This document shows positions 17,788 to 25,721 of a stretch of 64,000 nucleotides of DNA, piece by piece; position 1 is the stretch's first letter; each line of letters starts with the position of its first letter. Under the pieces are notes generated by a model. It searched no databases and was not told the origin of the DNA. It worked only from the letters and a program-made list of their open reading frames with translations. This DNA comes from an uncultured Aliiroseovarius sp. (GTDB lineage Bacteria > Pseudomonadota > Alphaproteobacteria > Rhodobacterales > Rhodobacteraceae): positions 62,001-126,000 of the forward strand of contig NZ_CANLNB010000004.1 of NCBI RefSeq assembly GCF_947492455.1, read 5' to 3'. Both the position numbers and the translations under genes were made by a program.

Positions 17788-19095
17788 TTACTCCTTCGGG
17801 CGGTTATCAACGACCCTTACAGCCTTACCCTCGCTTCGTGCAACCTTACCACCGTCGGCAACATGCACTTTGGCGCTGACGCCCACGTTGGATTTGATCT
17901 TGCCAGACAGGGCGCGGGCGGCGGCTTCGGCACCTTCCTGTGACTGTCCCTCGGCCATTTCCACGTGCACGTGCATCTCGTCCATGCGGCCCGGGCGGAC
18001 CAGCTCGATCTGGAAGTGTGGTGACAGGGCGGGCACGTCCATCAGCTGTTCTTCGATCTGGGTCGGGAAGACGTTCACGCCGCGCAGGATGATCATGTCA
18101 TCCGAACGGCCGGTGATCTTCTCCATCCGGCGCATCGAACGAGCGGTGCCCGGAAGCAGACGTGTCAGGTCGCGGGTGCGGTAGCGGATGATCGGGAAGC
18201 CTTCTTTGGTTAGCGAGGTGAACACCAGCTCGCCCAGTTCACCATCTTCGCAGACCTCGCCGGTCTCGGGGTTGATGATCTCGGGATAGAAATGGTCTTC
18301 CCAGATGTGCAGACCGTCCTTGGTTTCCACACATTCGTTGGCCACGCCCGGTCCGATCACTTCCGACAGGCCGTAAATGTCGACCGCGTGCATGTCGAAC
18401 GCGTCTTCGATTTCGCGACGCATGTTGTTGGTCCATGGCTCGGCGCCGAAAATGCCGACCTTCAGCGGGCTTTCGCGCGGGTCCAAGCCCTGCTTGGCGT
18501 ATTCGTCCAGAATGGACAGCGCGTACGAGGGCGTCACGGTGATGCCGTCGGCGCGGAAATCTTCGATCAGGCGCACCTGGCGCTGGGTCATCCCACCCGA
18601 GACCGGAACCACAGTCAGGCCAGCGGCTTCCGCACCGCCATGTACGCCCAGACCGCCGGTGAACAGGCCATAGCCATAAGCGTTGTGCAGCACGTCACCG
18701 GGGCGCAGACCCGAGGCGCGCATGCAGCGGGCCACAACGCCGGCCCACATGTTCAGGTCGTTCTTGGTGTAACCCACAACAGTCGGCTGACCCGTGGTGC
18801 CCGAGCTGGCGTGGATGCGCGAAATCTGCTCGCGCGGGACGGCGAACAGGCCGAACGGATAGTTGTCGCGCAGGTCCTGTTTGACGGTGAACGGGAACTT
18901 GGCCAGATCCGCTAGCGTCTTCAGGTCATCAGGATGCACACCCGCGTCGTCAAAGCTTTTGCGATAGAACGGCACGTTCTCATAGGCGTGTTTCAACGAC
19001 CATTTCATACGCTCCAGCTGCGTGGCGGCGATTTCGTCGCGGGAAGCGATTTCGATCGGGTCAAGGTCTTCCTTGCGAGGTGTCAGGTCTTTCAT
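17788..19095 (-). CDS. paaK: Phenylacetate-CoA ligase
   Basis: Adenylate-forming enzyme that activates phenylacetate with ATP and coenzyme A, the first step of the aerobic phenylacetate pathway. The 435-residue length is typical of PaaK. The AMP-binding motif is SSGTTGQPTVVGYT. Later motifs are DIYGLSEVIGPGVANEC, YRTRDLTRLLPG and GRSDDMIILRGVNVFPTQIE. It lies between paaI and the TetR gene in one operon. The paaABCDE epoxidase genes are not in the window. Confidence 0.95.
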   Translation of the reverse strand: MKDLTPRKEDLDPIEIASRDEIAATQLERMKWSLKHAYENVPFYRKSFDDAGVHPDDLKTLADLAKFPFTVKQDLRDNYPFGLFAVPREQISRIHASSGTTGQPTVVGYTKNDLNMWAGVVARCMRASGLRPGDVLHNAYGYGLFTGGLGVHGGAEAAGLTVVPVSGGMTQRQVRLIEDFRADGITVTPSYALSILDEYAKQGLDPRESPLKVGIFGAEPWTNNMRREIEDAFDMHAVDIYGLSEVIGPGVANECVETKDGLHIWEDHFYPEIINPETGEVCEDGELGELVFTSLTKEGFPIIRYRTRDLTRLLPGTARSMRRMEKITGRSDDMIILRGVNVFPTQIEEQLMDVPALSPHFQIELVRPGRMDEMHVHVEMAEGQSQEGAEAAARALSGKIKSNVGVSAKVHVADGGKVARSEGKAVRVVDNRPKE

Positions 19096-19128
19096 GTCTC
19101 TCCTCCGACGGGGCAGCGCCCCGTGCTA

Positions 19129-19563
19129 TCATCCGTCTTGTTCGTCAAAATGTGTGCCGCTGACCTGCCGCGAATGCCCGCGGAAAATCACCACTGTACG
19201 CCCGTCTTCCCCTGTGACGGTCACGTCATAGATGCCCGAACGGCCTGCGCGGCTAACTTCGGTGGCGGTGGCGGTCAGGCGTTCGCCCAGTTTGCCTGGG
19301 CTCAGATACGTGATCGAGCAATGCTGCCCGACCACGCGGTTGTTGTAGCTGTTGCAGGCGAAGGCAAAAGCGCTGTCGGCCAGCGTAAACGAGAAGCCGC
19401 CGTGGCAGGTGCCGTGCCCATTCACCATGTCGCGGCGCACCTCCATCGACAGGACGGCTTCGCCCGGTGCGATGCGGTCGATCGTCATGCCCAGTTCCTG
19501 ACTGGCGGGATCGTCGGCCCACATCACGTCGGCGCTTTTCTCTGCGATTTCCTGCGGCGTCAT
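19129..19563 (-). CDS. paaI: Hydroxyphenylacetyl-CoA thioesterase PaaI
   Basis: Hotdog-fold thioesterase of 144 residues that rescues coenzyme A from dead-end phenylacetate-pathway thioesters. The motif HGTCHGGFSFTLADSAFAFACNS includes the conserved Asp of the active site and matches PaaI closely. The start at 19563 is preceded by GGGAGG. A longer frame to 19620 would run through the candidate operator. paaK follows 33 bases after the stop. Confidence 0.92.
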   Translation of the reverse strand: MTPQEIAEKSADVMWADDPASQELGMTIDRIAPGEAVLSMEVRRDMVNGHGTCHGGFSFTLADSAFAFACNSYNNRVVGQHCSITYLSPGKLGERLTATATEVSRAGRSGIYDVTVTGEDGRTVVIFRGHSRQVSGTHFDEQDG

Positions 19564-19603
19564 GTGGCCTCCCCCAAGATCACTCGGGTCTAGGATGCAC
19601 AAA

Positions 19604-19620
19604 ACCGACCGCACGGTCAA
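19604..19620. promoter_or_regulatory. Candidate TetR/PaaR operator before paaI
   Basis: ACCGACCGCACGGTCAA contains the inverted repeat GACCG-CA-CGGTC, 41 bases upstream of the paaI start. ACCGACCG/CGGT half-sites are common for TetR-type acyl-CoA regulators. The link to the TetR gene at the end of the operon is inferred. Confidence 0.4.
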
Positions 19621-19770
19621 TAATGCGTTTCAATTTTCCAGAAGGCAGGCACGCTGCGTCACGAATGAAGGTGTGCAAGCGGGGCGGCATTGTGGGGAAA
19701 GTTGTCGATTCCGGCGCCGCTTACTGGATGGGGGCTGTTCGCGCGGCGCCGGAAGAGCCCTCGCTCGTGA

Positions 19771-19807
19771 CGTGTTAAGATTTCCCTACTTTGGCGGCGT
19801 TAACACG
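19771..19807. promoter_or_regulatory. Inverted repeat upstream of the DUF2794 gene
   Basis: CGTGTTAA and TTAACACG are perfect 8-base arms 21 bases apart, ending 65 bases before the DUF2794 start. They could form a cruciform or be a pair of half-sites for a regulator. Nothing else is recognisable between paaI and DUF2794. Confidence 0.35.
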
Positions 19808-19872
19808 GTCTCTGAAAGGTAACTTACCGGTCATTTCTGGGCAAAACTGGGGCAGGTATTGATTTGTTTACC

Positions 19873-20241
19873 ATGTCGGTCCACTCTGAATTCATGAACT
19901 GGCAGACAACGACGCCCTTCCAAGGGACGGGCAAACCGGCCGAGCAGGTCGCCTTTAATCGCATGGAACTTGGCGCCATCATGGGGCTGTATGGCCGCAT
20001 GGTTGCCGCAGGTGAATGGCGCGATTACGGGATGAGCTTTCTCAGTGATGTTGCGATCTTTTCGATCTTCCGGCGCACCGCAGAGCACCCCATTTACCGA
20101 ATCGAAAAGCGCCCCAAGCTGCGGAACAAGCAGGGGCAGTATTCCGTGATCGGCATGGACGGGCGCATCTTGAAGCGCGGCAGCGACCTGCGCACCGTGC
20201 TGCGTGTGCTGGAGCGCAAGCTGATCCGCGCGGTCAAATAA
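19873..20241 (+). CDS. DUF2794 family protein
   Basis: Small 122-residue protein conserved in alphaproteobacteria and of unknown function. It carries the family pattern with VAFNRMELGAIMGLYGRMVAAGEWRDYGM, FSIFRRTAEHPIYRIEK and a basic C-terminal helix (RTVLRVLERKLIRAVK). There is no signal peptide or membrane segment. The ATG at 19873 is preferred over a TTG three codons earlier. It ends two bases before the convergent NlpC/P60 stop. Confidence 0.85.
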   Translation: MSVHSEFMNWQTTTPFQGTGKPAEQVAFNRMELGAIMGLYGRMVAAGEWRDYGMSFLSDVAIFSIFRRTAEHPIYRIEKRPKLRNKQGQYSVIGMDGRILKRGSDLRTVLRVLERKLIRAVK

Positions 20242-20243
20242 GC

Positions 20244-21092
20244 CTATAGCCGCTTGCGTGCGGTGACGGGGCCATCGCCCTGAGCGCCAATGCGCGCGAT
20301 GGCGTCCGCTGTATTCTCATACACCACCGACATGTGATGCGCGTTGGCGTGAATGATCCGGTCGGCATCCACCACCATCGCCACATGACCTTTCCAGAAC
20401 AAAATGTCCCCACGTTGAAGCGGCGTGCCCTCGAGGATGTCGTGACCCAACGCGGCCTCTTGCAGGTCGCTGTCGCCGGGGCAGGGGATGCCGCAGGCCA
20501 GAAGGGCGGCCTGCACAAGGCCGGAACAATCGATGCCAAAGCCAGAGTTGCCCGCCCAGACATAGGGCGTGTCCAAAAACTGCTCGGCAATCGCGACCGG
20601 GTCCGAGGCGTAATCGTTGATCGGGCGCAGATGCGTCGCCGGGATAAAGCCGTGTTTTGGGGCGGACATCGGGGTCTTTGGAAGTTTCACCTCGGCCCAT
20701 TTATCCTGCTGAGACACCACCTGCACCGTGCTGTTCAGGTGGAACGCGCGGCTGTAGGGCGTTTTGAAATCCGGCTCGCGATACATGTGTGTTGTGCGCC
20801 GGACTACGCGGTGGGTCAGGGGCTGCGGATCGCCCAGACTCCACGCTTCAAGGTACCCAACATACCCGTCTTTCAGAGACTGCCCGAACACCATGTGATC
20901 GTCGCCGTCCAGAATGTTGAACTGATCGCCGGACAGAACCTGCCGGTCCCGGTTGCCGCTGGGCGCATCCAGCAGGAAGCTGTCTCCGACGACCTGTTTC
21001 ACCGTGCCTTCCGTAAAGCGCGGGGCATCAACCTTCCCGCGCAGGCTTTCATGCGCAACGTGGTCGTTGGCGGGGGTCAGGCGGCGATCCAT
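20244..21092 (-). CDS. NlpC/P60 family cell-wall peptidase with SH3-like domain
   Basis: Peptidoglycan endopeptidase of 282 residues. The first 150 residues have the N-terminal SH3b-type segments of the gamma-D-glutamyl-L-diamino acid endopeptidase group. The NlpC/P60 domain follows, with the catalytic Cys in GIDCSGLVQAALLACGI and the His in GHVAMVVD. No clear signal peptide is visible. The ATG at 21092 overlaps the leucyl aminopeptidase stop; a GTG at 21095 is also possible. The coupling suggests joint processing of murein-derived peptides in the cytoplasm. Confidence 0.9.
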   Translation of the reverse strand: MDRRLTPANDHVAHESLRGKVDAPRFTEGTVKQVVGDSFLLDAPSGNRDRQVLSGDQFNILDGDDHMVFGQSLKDGYVGYLEAWSLGDPQPLTHRVVRRTTHMYREPDFKTPYSRAFHLNSTVQVVSQQDKWAEVKLPKTPMSAPKHGFIPATHLRPINDYASDPVAIAEQFLDTPYVWAGNSGFGIDCSGLVQAALLACGIPCPGDSDLQEAALGHDILEGTPLQRGDILFWKGHVAMVVDADRIIHANAHHMSVVYENTADAIARIGAQGDGPVTARKRL

Positions 21093-22459
21093 CACAACTC
21101 CAGCATCTCAGGCAGTGCGTCCAGCAGCGCCCGGGCGCCCATACCGACGCCGCCTTTCGGGCGGGCAGGAGCTGCGGTCGGGTTCCAGCCGTAGATGTCG
21201 AAATGCATATAGCGTGGGGTGTCGGTGACGAAGCGTTTCAGGAACAACGCGGCGGTGATCGAGCCCGCGAATCCGCCCTTTGGTGCGTTGTCCAGATCGG
21301 CAATGCCGGGTTCGATCATTGCCTCGTAGGGTTCCCAAAACGGCATCTCCCATACCGGATCGGCGCTGCTCTCTGCGCCCTTGCGTAGGGCGTCGGCGTC
21401 GTCGGTTGCGGTCGCATAGAAGGGCGATAGGTCCGGCCCGACGGCGACCCGTGCGGCCCCGGTCAGTGTCGCCATCGACACGATCAGATCCGGTTTTTCC
21501 TCGTCCGCCAGCGCCAGCGCGTCGGCCAGCACAAGGCGGCCTTCTGCGTCGGTATTGTTGATCTCGACCGTCAGGCCCTTGCGTGAGGTCAGGATGTCGC
21601 CGGGACGGAACGCATTGCCCGCAACGGCATTTTCCACCGCCGGGATCAGCACCCGCAGGCGCAGTTTTAGGCCCAGCGTCATGATCATCTGCGCCAACCC
21701 CAGCACGGTCGCCGCTCCGCCCATGTCTTTCTTCATCAACCCCATCGAGCCACCGGGCTTTAGGTTCAACCCGCCCGTGTCAAAGCACACGCCCTTGCCA
21801 ACCAAGGTCAGCGCGGGGCCTTCGTCACCCCAGCGGATATCGATCAGACGCGGCGCGCGGGTGGCGGCGCGGCCAACGGCGTGGACCATCGGGAAGTTCT
21901 GATCCAGCAGTGCTTTGCCCAAGATGGTCGAGATCGTTGCCCCATGCGCCTCGGCCAGTTTGCGGGCCGCCAGTTCCAGCTCGTCTGGCCCCATGTCCTC
22001 GGCCGGGGTGTTGATCAGATCGCGCGTCGTCAGCTCGCCCGCAGTGATCGCCTCCAGCTGTGCAGCGTCCACGCCGTCAGGGGCGACAAGCTGCGCTTTC
22101 GGGAAGGATTGTTTGGCGTAGCGGTCAAAGCGATAGCCCTCGAGCAGCCAGCCAAGGGCAAACTCTTGCGTGATCTGCTTAGGCTGCGTGCTGGCCAGTT
22201 GATACACGCCGTCGGGCAGCTTTCCGCGTGCCGCAACCGCGCCGAAACGCTTGCGTTTGCGCGCCTGCGCGGTGCCCAGCCCTACCAGAGCCATCTCGAC
22301 CATGCCCGACGCCGACGGCACGACCAAGCTCTGCCCCAGCGCGCCGGTAAACCCGTTGGCTTCGGCCCAAGTTTGGGCTGATTGCGGCAGCGCTTCGCCC
22401 TTTTCGATCAGGTAAAGCGGAATGGCAGCGTCCGTTTGGGGGGCGAAAGTCAGGGTCAT
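21092..22459 (-). CDS. Leucyl aminopeptidase family (M17) protein
   Basis: Cytoplasmic metallo-aminopeptidase of 455 residues. The M17 signature NNTDAEGRLVLADAL is intact. The metal-binding Lys/Asp region VGKGVCFDTGGLNLKPG and MKKDMGGAATVLG are also present. The N-terminal domain is the variable macro-like part. I chose the ATG at 22459 because the longer frame begins with unlike sequence. It overlaps the following NlpC/P60 gene by one base, so they form an operon. Confidence 0.92.
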   Translation of the reverse strand: MTLTFAPQTDAAIPLYLIEKGEALPQSAQTWAEANGFTGALGQSLVVPSASGMVEMALVGLGTAQARKRKRFGAVAARGKLPDGVYQLASTQPKQITQEFALGWLLEGYRFDRYAKQSFPKAQLVAPDGVDAAQLEAITAGELTTRDLINTPAEDMGPDELELAARKLAEAHGATISTILGKALLDQNFPMVHAVGRAATRAPRLIDIRWGDEGPALTLVGKGVCFDTGGLNLKPGGSMGLMKKDMGGAATVLGLAQMIMTLGLKLRLRVLIPAVENAVAGNAFRPGDILTSRKGLTVEINNTDAEGRLVLADALALADEEKPDLIVSMATLTGAARVAVGPDLSPFYATATDDADALRKGAESSADPVWEMPFWEPYEAMIEPGIADLDNAPKGGFAGSITAALFLKRFVTDTPRYMHFDIYGWNPTAAPARPKGGVGMGARALLDALPEMLEL

Positions 22460-22541
22460 CGGGGCCTTTGTCCTTATCTGTGCCGGTTCTGACTGGCAGA
22501 GTAGCGCGCCCCGGCGCAAGGGCAATCCCCGAATGGCCTTC

Positions 22542-22922
22542 CTAAAGCGACATGTCCTGATGATCCCACACAGCGATCAGACTGCGTTCCCCCACGCGGT
22601 TCAGGCGGGCCACCGTTGCGGGCAGGGCTGCTGGATCCTGTGCCACACATTGTTCCGCTACATCACGCGCTACGCGGGCCAATGTGGTCATGCCCAGCCG
22701 CTGCGCGATGCGTTTCAGATCCTCGGCCCCTTGTCGCAGATCCCCGTATCGACGGGTCTTCTGCGCATGTTGCAGGCGTCCCAGCCAAAGCGCCAAATCC
22801 TCGAGCGATTGGTTCAGGTTACGATCCGCCTGCACCGGCCCAAAGCGTACATACAGCGCACGCAGCTGATCCCGATCCAGTTGGATGTCTTCGAAATGGG
22901 TTAATGTCGCAATGTCACTCAT
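22542..22922 (-). CDS. Hypothetical helical protein, HPt-like without the phospho-histidine
   Basis: A 126-residue soluble protein predicted to be all helical. Residues 60-110 (DLRQGAEDLKRIAQRLGM followed by LARVARDVAEQC) resemble the helix pair of histidine phosphotransfer domains, where A-H-x-L-K-G is expected. Here the histidine position is Glu67 (A-E-D-L-K-R). It may be a degenerate HPt protein or an unrelated bundle. It reads away from the flavodoxin gene across a shared 212-base gap and lies upstream of the M17 peptidase gene. Confidence 0.55.
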   Translation of the reverse strand: MSDIATLTHFEDIQLDRDQLRALYVRFGPVQADRNLNQSLEDLALWLGRLQHAQKTRRYGDLRQGAEDLKRIAQRLGMTTLARVARDVAEQCVAQDPAALPATVARLNRVGERSLIAVWDHQDMSL

Positions 22923-23049
22923 ACCAGCACCCCGGTTGTCTCTTTCCCTCAGGGGCAGAATGACCGCAGGGCCTCAAGAAATCGTATATGGATGCGTTGA
23001 AATTACCTCGAATTGCGCGGGATTTCGGGCCGGTCCGCGTCCGCCCGTA

Positions 23050-23063
23050 ATTGACGCGCGTCA
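23050..23063. promoter_or_regulatory. Fnr/Dnr-type binding site
   Basis: TTGACGCGCGTCAA is a perfect palindrome with the Crp/Fnr-family TTGAY-N4-RTCAA spacing. It ends 71 bases before the flavodoxin start and lies about 128 bases from the divergent HPt-like gene. It suggests control by oxygen (FnrL) or nitric oxide (NnrR/Dnr). Confidence 0.68.
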
Positions 23064-23134
23064 ATGAAGCCGCCTTGGAAATCATGTCAGAATGAACGTG
23101 GTTTGCACGGTCATTGATGCCAAAGGAGGTTCCT

Positions 23135-23671
23135 ATGAAAATTCTTGTTTCCTATGCCACAAGCGAAGGCCACACGCGCAAGGTCGCCCGGTGGGTTGCT
23201 GATGGCATCTATGATCAGGGCCACTCTGTAGAGCTGCTTCGGCTGGCGGATGCGAAGGACATCGATCTTGATCGGTACGATGGTATGGTCATGGCGGGGT
23301 CGGTGCATGTTGGGCACTACCAGCCAGAGGTGGCCGAGTTCGCCAGTGAACATGCGTCAAAGCTTGGGAACATGCCGACCTTGTTTCTGTCCGTATCGCT
23401 AGCCGCGGCCGGGCATGACGCCGAAGACTGGCGTGGGCTGGAACGTATTCTCAGCGAGTTCACCGATGCCACCAACTGGACGCCCGACCGTGTGGTCCAA
23501 GTGGCCGGAGCCTATATGCCGTCCGCCTATGGCGTCCTCAGCCGCTTTGTCATGCGCCGGATCATTGCCGAGAAAGACCCCGAGGCCGATCTGGACACGG
23601 ATCACGACTATACCGATTGGAGCGCGCTGCGCCGCGAGCTGGACAGCTGGCTTGTCGAGTCCGAGGCGTAG
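23135..23671 (+). CDS. Flavodoxin-domain protein (HemG-like)
   Basis: FMN-binding protein of 178 residues. The phosphate-binding loop is ILVSYATSEGHTRKVARWVADG at the N-terminus. YDGMVMAGSVHVGHYQPEV and LFLSVSLAAAGHD follow the pattern of menaquinone-dependent protoporphyrinogen oxidase HemG. The C-terminal third (YGVLSRFVMRRIIAEKD, DHDYTDWSALRREL) also matches HemG-type proteins. AAAGGAGG lies five bases before the ATG at 23135. The Fnr-type box upstream suggests anaerobic or NO-responsive expression, fitting an oxygen-independent haem or redox role (inference). It could also be a general flavodoxin. Confidence 0.8.
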   Translation: MKILVSYATSEGHTRKVARWVADGIYDQGHSVELLRLADAKDIDLDRYDGMVMAGSVHVGHYQPEVAEFASEHASKLGNMPTLFLSVSLAAAGHDAEDWRGLERILSEFTDATNWTPDRVVQVAGAYMPSAYGVLSRFVMRRIIAEKDPEADLDTDHDYTDWSALRRELDSWLVESEA

Positions 23672-23740
23672 TCAAACCTCACTGTGGGGACAGCGGCCCG
23701 TCGCCGCTGCCCATTTCTTTGAGGCCGTCACCCGTGGCGT

Positions 23741-23890
23741 TTAAGGTGTCCACGAGAGGGTCTTACCCTCGGGCCAGCGCAGAGTGGTTCCGATGCTGAT
23801 CTCGGATTGCCCGTTGGCGGGGATGCTTAGATGCCAGACGGACACACCCTTGCGAGCGTCATGATGAATATGTCCTCTCTGGTTCATGTT
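23741..23890 (-). pseudogene. Remnant of a DUF4139/MuiA-like protein (C-terminal end)
   Basis: The last 40 or so codons before the stop at 23741 read KGVSVWHLSIPANGQSEISI and then GTTLRWPEGKTLSW. This is the usual C-terminal strand pattern of DUF4139 (mucoidy inhibitor A-like) proteins. Upstream the frame turns into a Lys/Arg/Gln-rich stretch with no family similarity, so the body of the gene is gone. The rest of 23672-24095 has no gene that I can recognise. Confidence 0.5.
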
Positions 23891-24095
23891 TTTTGTGTGG
23901 GGCAAAGTGAGCTTTCGCTGCTCTTGCTTCAATGACTGCCTTTGGTTTTCGTTCTGCGTCCTACTACGCTTCTGTTTGCGGCCGCGCACTCCATCAAATC
24001 GAGGCAACCGCGCAAGGCGCCAAGGGCAGAAGGAACAGAAGCGGCCACGACTAAAACGGGATCAGGGGTTGGAGCCGTAGGATAACGAAGTATGG

Positions 24096-24491
24096 CTAAT
24101 TAGTTCTGATAATGGGAAGGAAAATTTCAATCATTTCGGTGATGATGGAGTTGGCTAGTTCCCAATCTTTTTCAATGCCGGAATCAGACAATGCGACACT
24201 TGCAATGCCAATTGTGAAGTCCCATGAAGGAACTGCCTCACATCGCATTTGGACAAATATTCGACCATCTTCCGTTCTGTGGAATATGCCGACTAAGTTA
24301 CCGGAGCCGTATCTTCTTACACTGAAACCCATTCTTGCAAACGTCTGCCTAGCGGCATCTTCACAATCTCCTAGATCCGCTTGATCAATAATTACAAAAT
24401 TCGTTAGCGCGTTAGCTCGATCAGCAAGAGCTGGCTGAATTTGAAGTGCAAGCATTGCAAGAATTAGATTCAACTTTAGAGAACTGAACAT
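24096..24491 (-). CDS. Exported hypothetical protein in an AT-rich cassette
   Basis: A 131-residue protein with a signal peptide (MFSSLKLNLILAMLALQ...ALA) and a mature part with two Cys (GDCEDAARQ and VQMRCEA). Its predicted alternation of strand and helix matches no family I recognise. The ATG at 24491 is preferred; a GTG at 24506 would overlap the stop of the preceding gene. Base composition is clearly more AT-rich than the flanks, as in the partner gene upstream, which suggests transfer of both together. Confidence 0.6.
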   Translation of the reverse strand: MFSSLKLNLILAMLALQIQPALADRANALTNFVIIDQADLGDCEDAARQTFARMGFSVRRYGSGNLVGIFHRTEDGRIFVQMRCEAVPSWDFTIGIASVALSDSGIEKDWELANSIITEMIEIFLPIIRTN

Positions 24492-24499
24492 AATTTTCT

Positions 24500-25441
24500 T
24501 TACCACTTACCTAACCACATCAATTGACCAGCCATTTGGACGCCGGGGTTTTGATCTATATTTGGGGGTTGATAAGCGCCGCCGCCACTGGCCGCATTTC
24601 CTAGTCCAGCTGCTAGAGTTAGGGTTCCTAGCCCAATTAATGCGAGTATTGCGTAGGTCTGTTCTTGCTCCCTGCGATCTCTGTCTTGAATCTGCACCCT
24701 TGTGCTATTCAACTCAACCGTCGCCTGTTCGCATATATTCTGATCATAGCTATAGAATTCTAGATTTCTCTCAGAGCAGTAGGACGCACCAAGAAATTGC
24801 GCTTCCGCCCATTTGAGATTTTGCGGAGTTCCGACGCCATTGAGATACATGTAACCAACAGCCATGCTGGCGTGCTGTATACCAGCTTCGGAAGCCATAA
24901 AGTAGTGTTCGAATGCGTTCTCAAAATCACTATTTTTCGCAAATTCGACAGCCTTGTTCAAGGCTAATGATCCAAGCACCGGATGCAGAACTAGATTCAG
25001 GTTGTCCCACTCTTGAAAGGTGATTTCGTTGGAGTTTCTCATGTCGTTTGCTTGGCGTCTTGCGTCCAAAGCTATCTGGTAAGCACGCTCTTGATCCGCT
25101 GAGCTGCCAGTGGAGAGCAATCTTGCTCTTGCAACTTGACCAAGCCATGATCCTTCTTCGTCTGAAGCTGTGAAATGGGCTAGAGCCTGTTCCGAGTCTT
25201 GAGGAAACCATACCCCATCCTCATATAGGCTCCCGAGGATAAGATGCGCCGTAGCGGGGTCTTCGTTCTCTAGGCTTGATATGGCCTCAAGAAGCGCAGC
25301 AAGATTATCGTCGTTAACGGGTGCTGAAATAGCCGAGTTTGCTGCGCTTAAAGTGGGGCTTATGGATTGGGCTAACACAGATTGGAACGTAAACGTCAAA
25401 ATTGTCGTAGATAGTGCGACCATTCTCAGCTGCTTTTTCAT
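24500..25441 (-). CDS. Exported Sel1/TPR-repeat-like protein
   Basis: A 313-residue protein with a signal peptide (MKKQLRMVALSTTIL...LAQ). Sel1-like repeat pieces are seen as AHLILGSLYEDGVWFPQDSEQALAHF and AFEHYFMASEAGIQHASMAVGYMYLNGVGTPQNLKWAEAQF. Near the C-terminus a hydrophobic stretch (YAILALIGLGTLTLAAGLG) could be a membrane anchor, followed by a short Gly/Pro/Asn-rich tail. Such repeats bind other proteins. The gene is AT-rich and adjoins the exported hypothetical protein downstream; the pair looks like an acquired cassette. Partners are unknown. Confidence 0.7.
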   Translation of the reverse strand: MKKQLRMVALSTTILTFTFQSVLAQSISPTLSAANSAISAPVNDDNLAALLEAISSLENEDPATAHLILGSLYEDGVWFPQDSEQALAHFTASDEEGSWLGQVARARLLSTGSSADQERAYQIALDARRQANDMRNSNEITFQEWDNLNLVLHPVLGSLALNKAVEFAKNSDFENAFEHYFMASEAGIQHASMAVGYMYLNGVGTPQNLKWAEAQFLGASYCSERNLEFYSYDQNICEQATVELNSTRVQIQDRDRREQEQTYAILALIGLGTLTLAAGLGNAASGGGAYQPPNIDQNPGVQMAGQLMWLGKW

Positions 25442-25670
25442 AAAAGTACTTAGCCTCTTTGGAAATCCATGCGCTTGTCGCCATTGGTTGCAGAAACGGT
25501 GGTTTTTGTCACCCCCTACCTTGCCATAGTGGATTCAGGGCTTTGGCGTGCCACTAACCCATTCCAAAGGTGTAATGGGTTTCGGTACGTTTCAGACCGA
25601 ACCGTGGAAGCCGACTTTCGTGCGATGTGCAACATCCGGTAAAACGGCCTCAAAGCAGACACCACCCCAC

Positions 25671-25700
25671 AAAAAAGCCCCGCCAAATGGCAGGGCTTTC
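25671..25700 (-). terminator. Intrinsic terminator of asd
   Basis: GCCCCGCC and GGCAGGGC pair with one mismatch around AAAT, with six As on the plus strand as the minus-strand T run. It lies 22 bases after the asd stop. Confidence 0.8.
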
Positions 25701-25721
25701 TCTTAATCTATCGAGGGTCAA

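Noticed and set aside
23950-24080. Possible tRNA or other RNA in the gap
   Set aside because: No cloverleaf arms or T-loop consensus could be found by eye.
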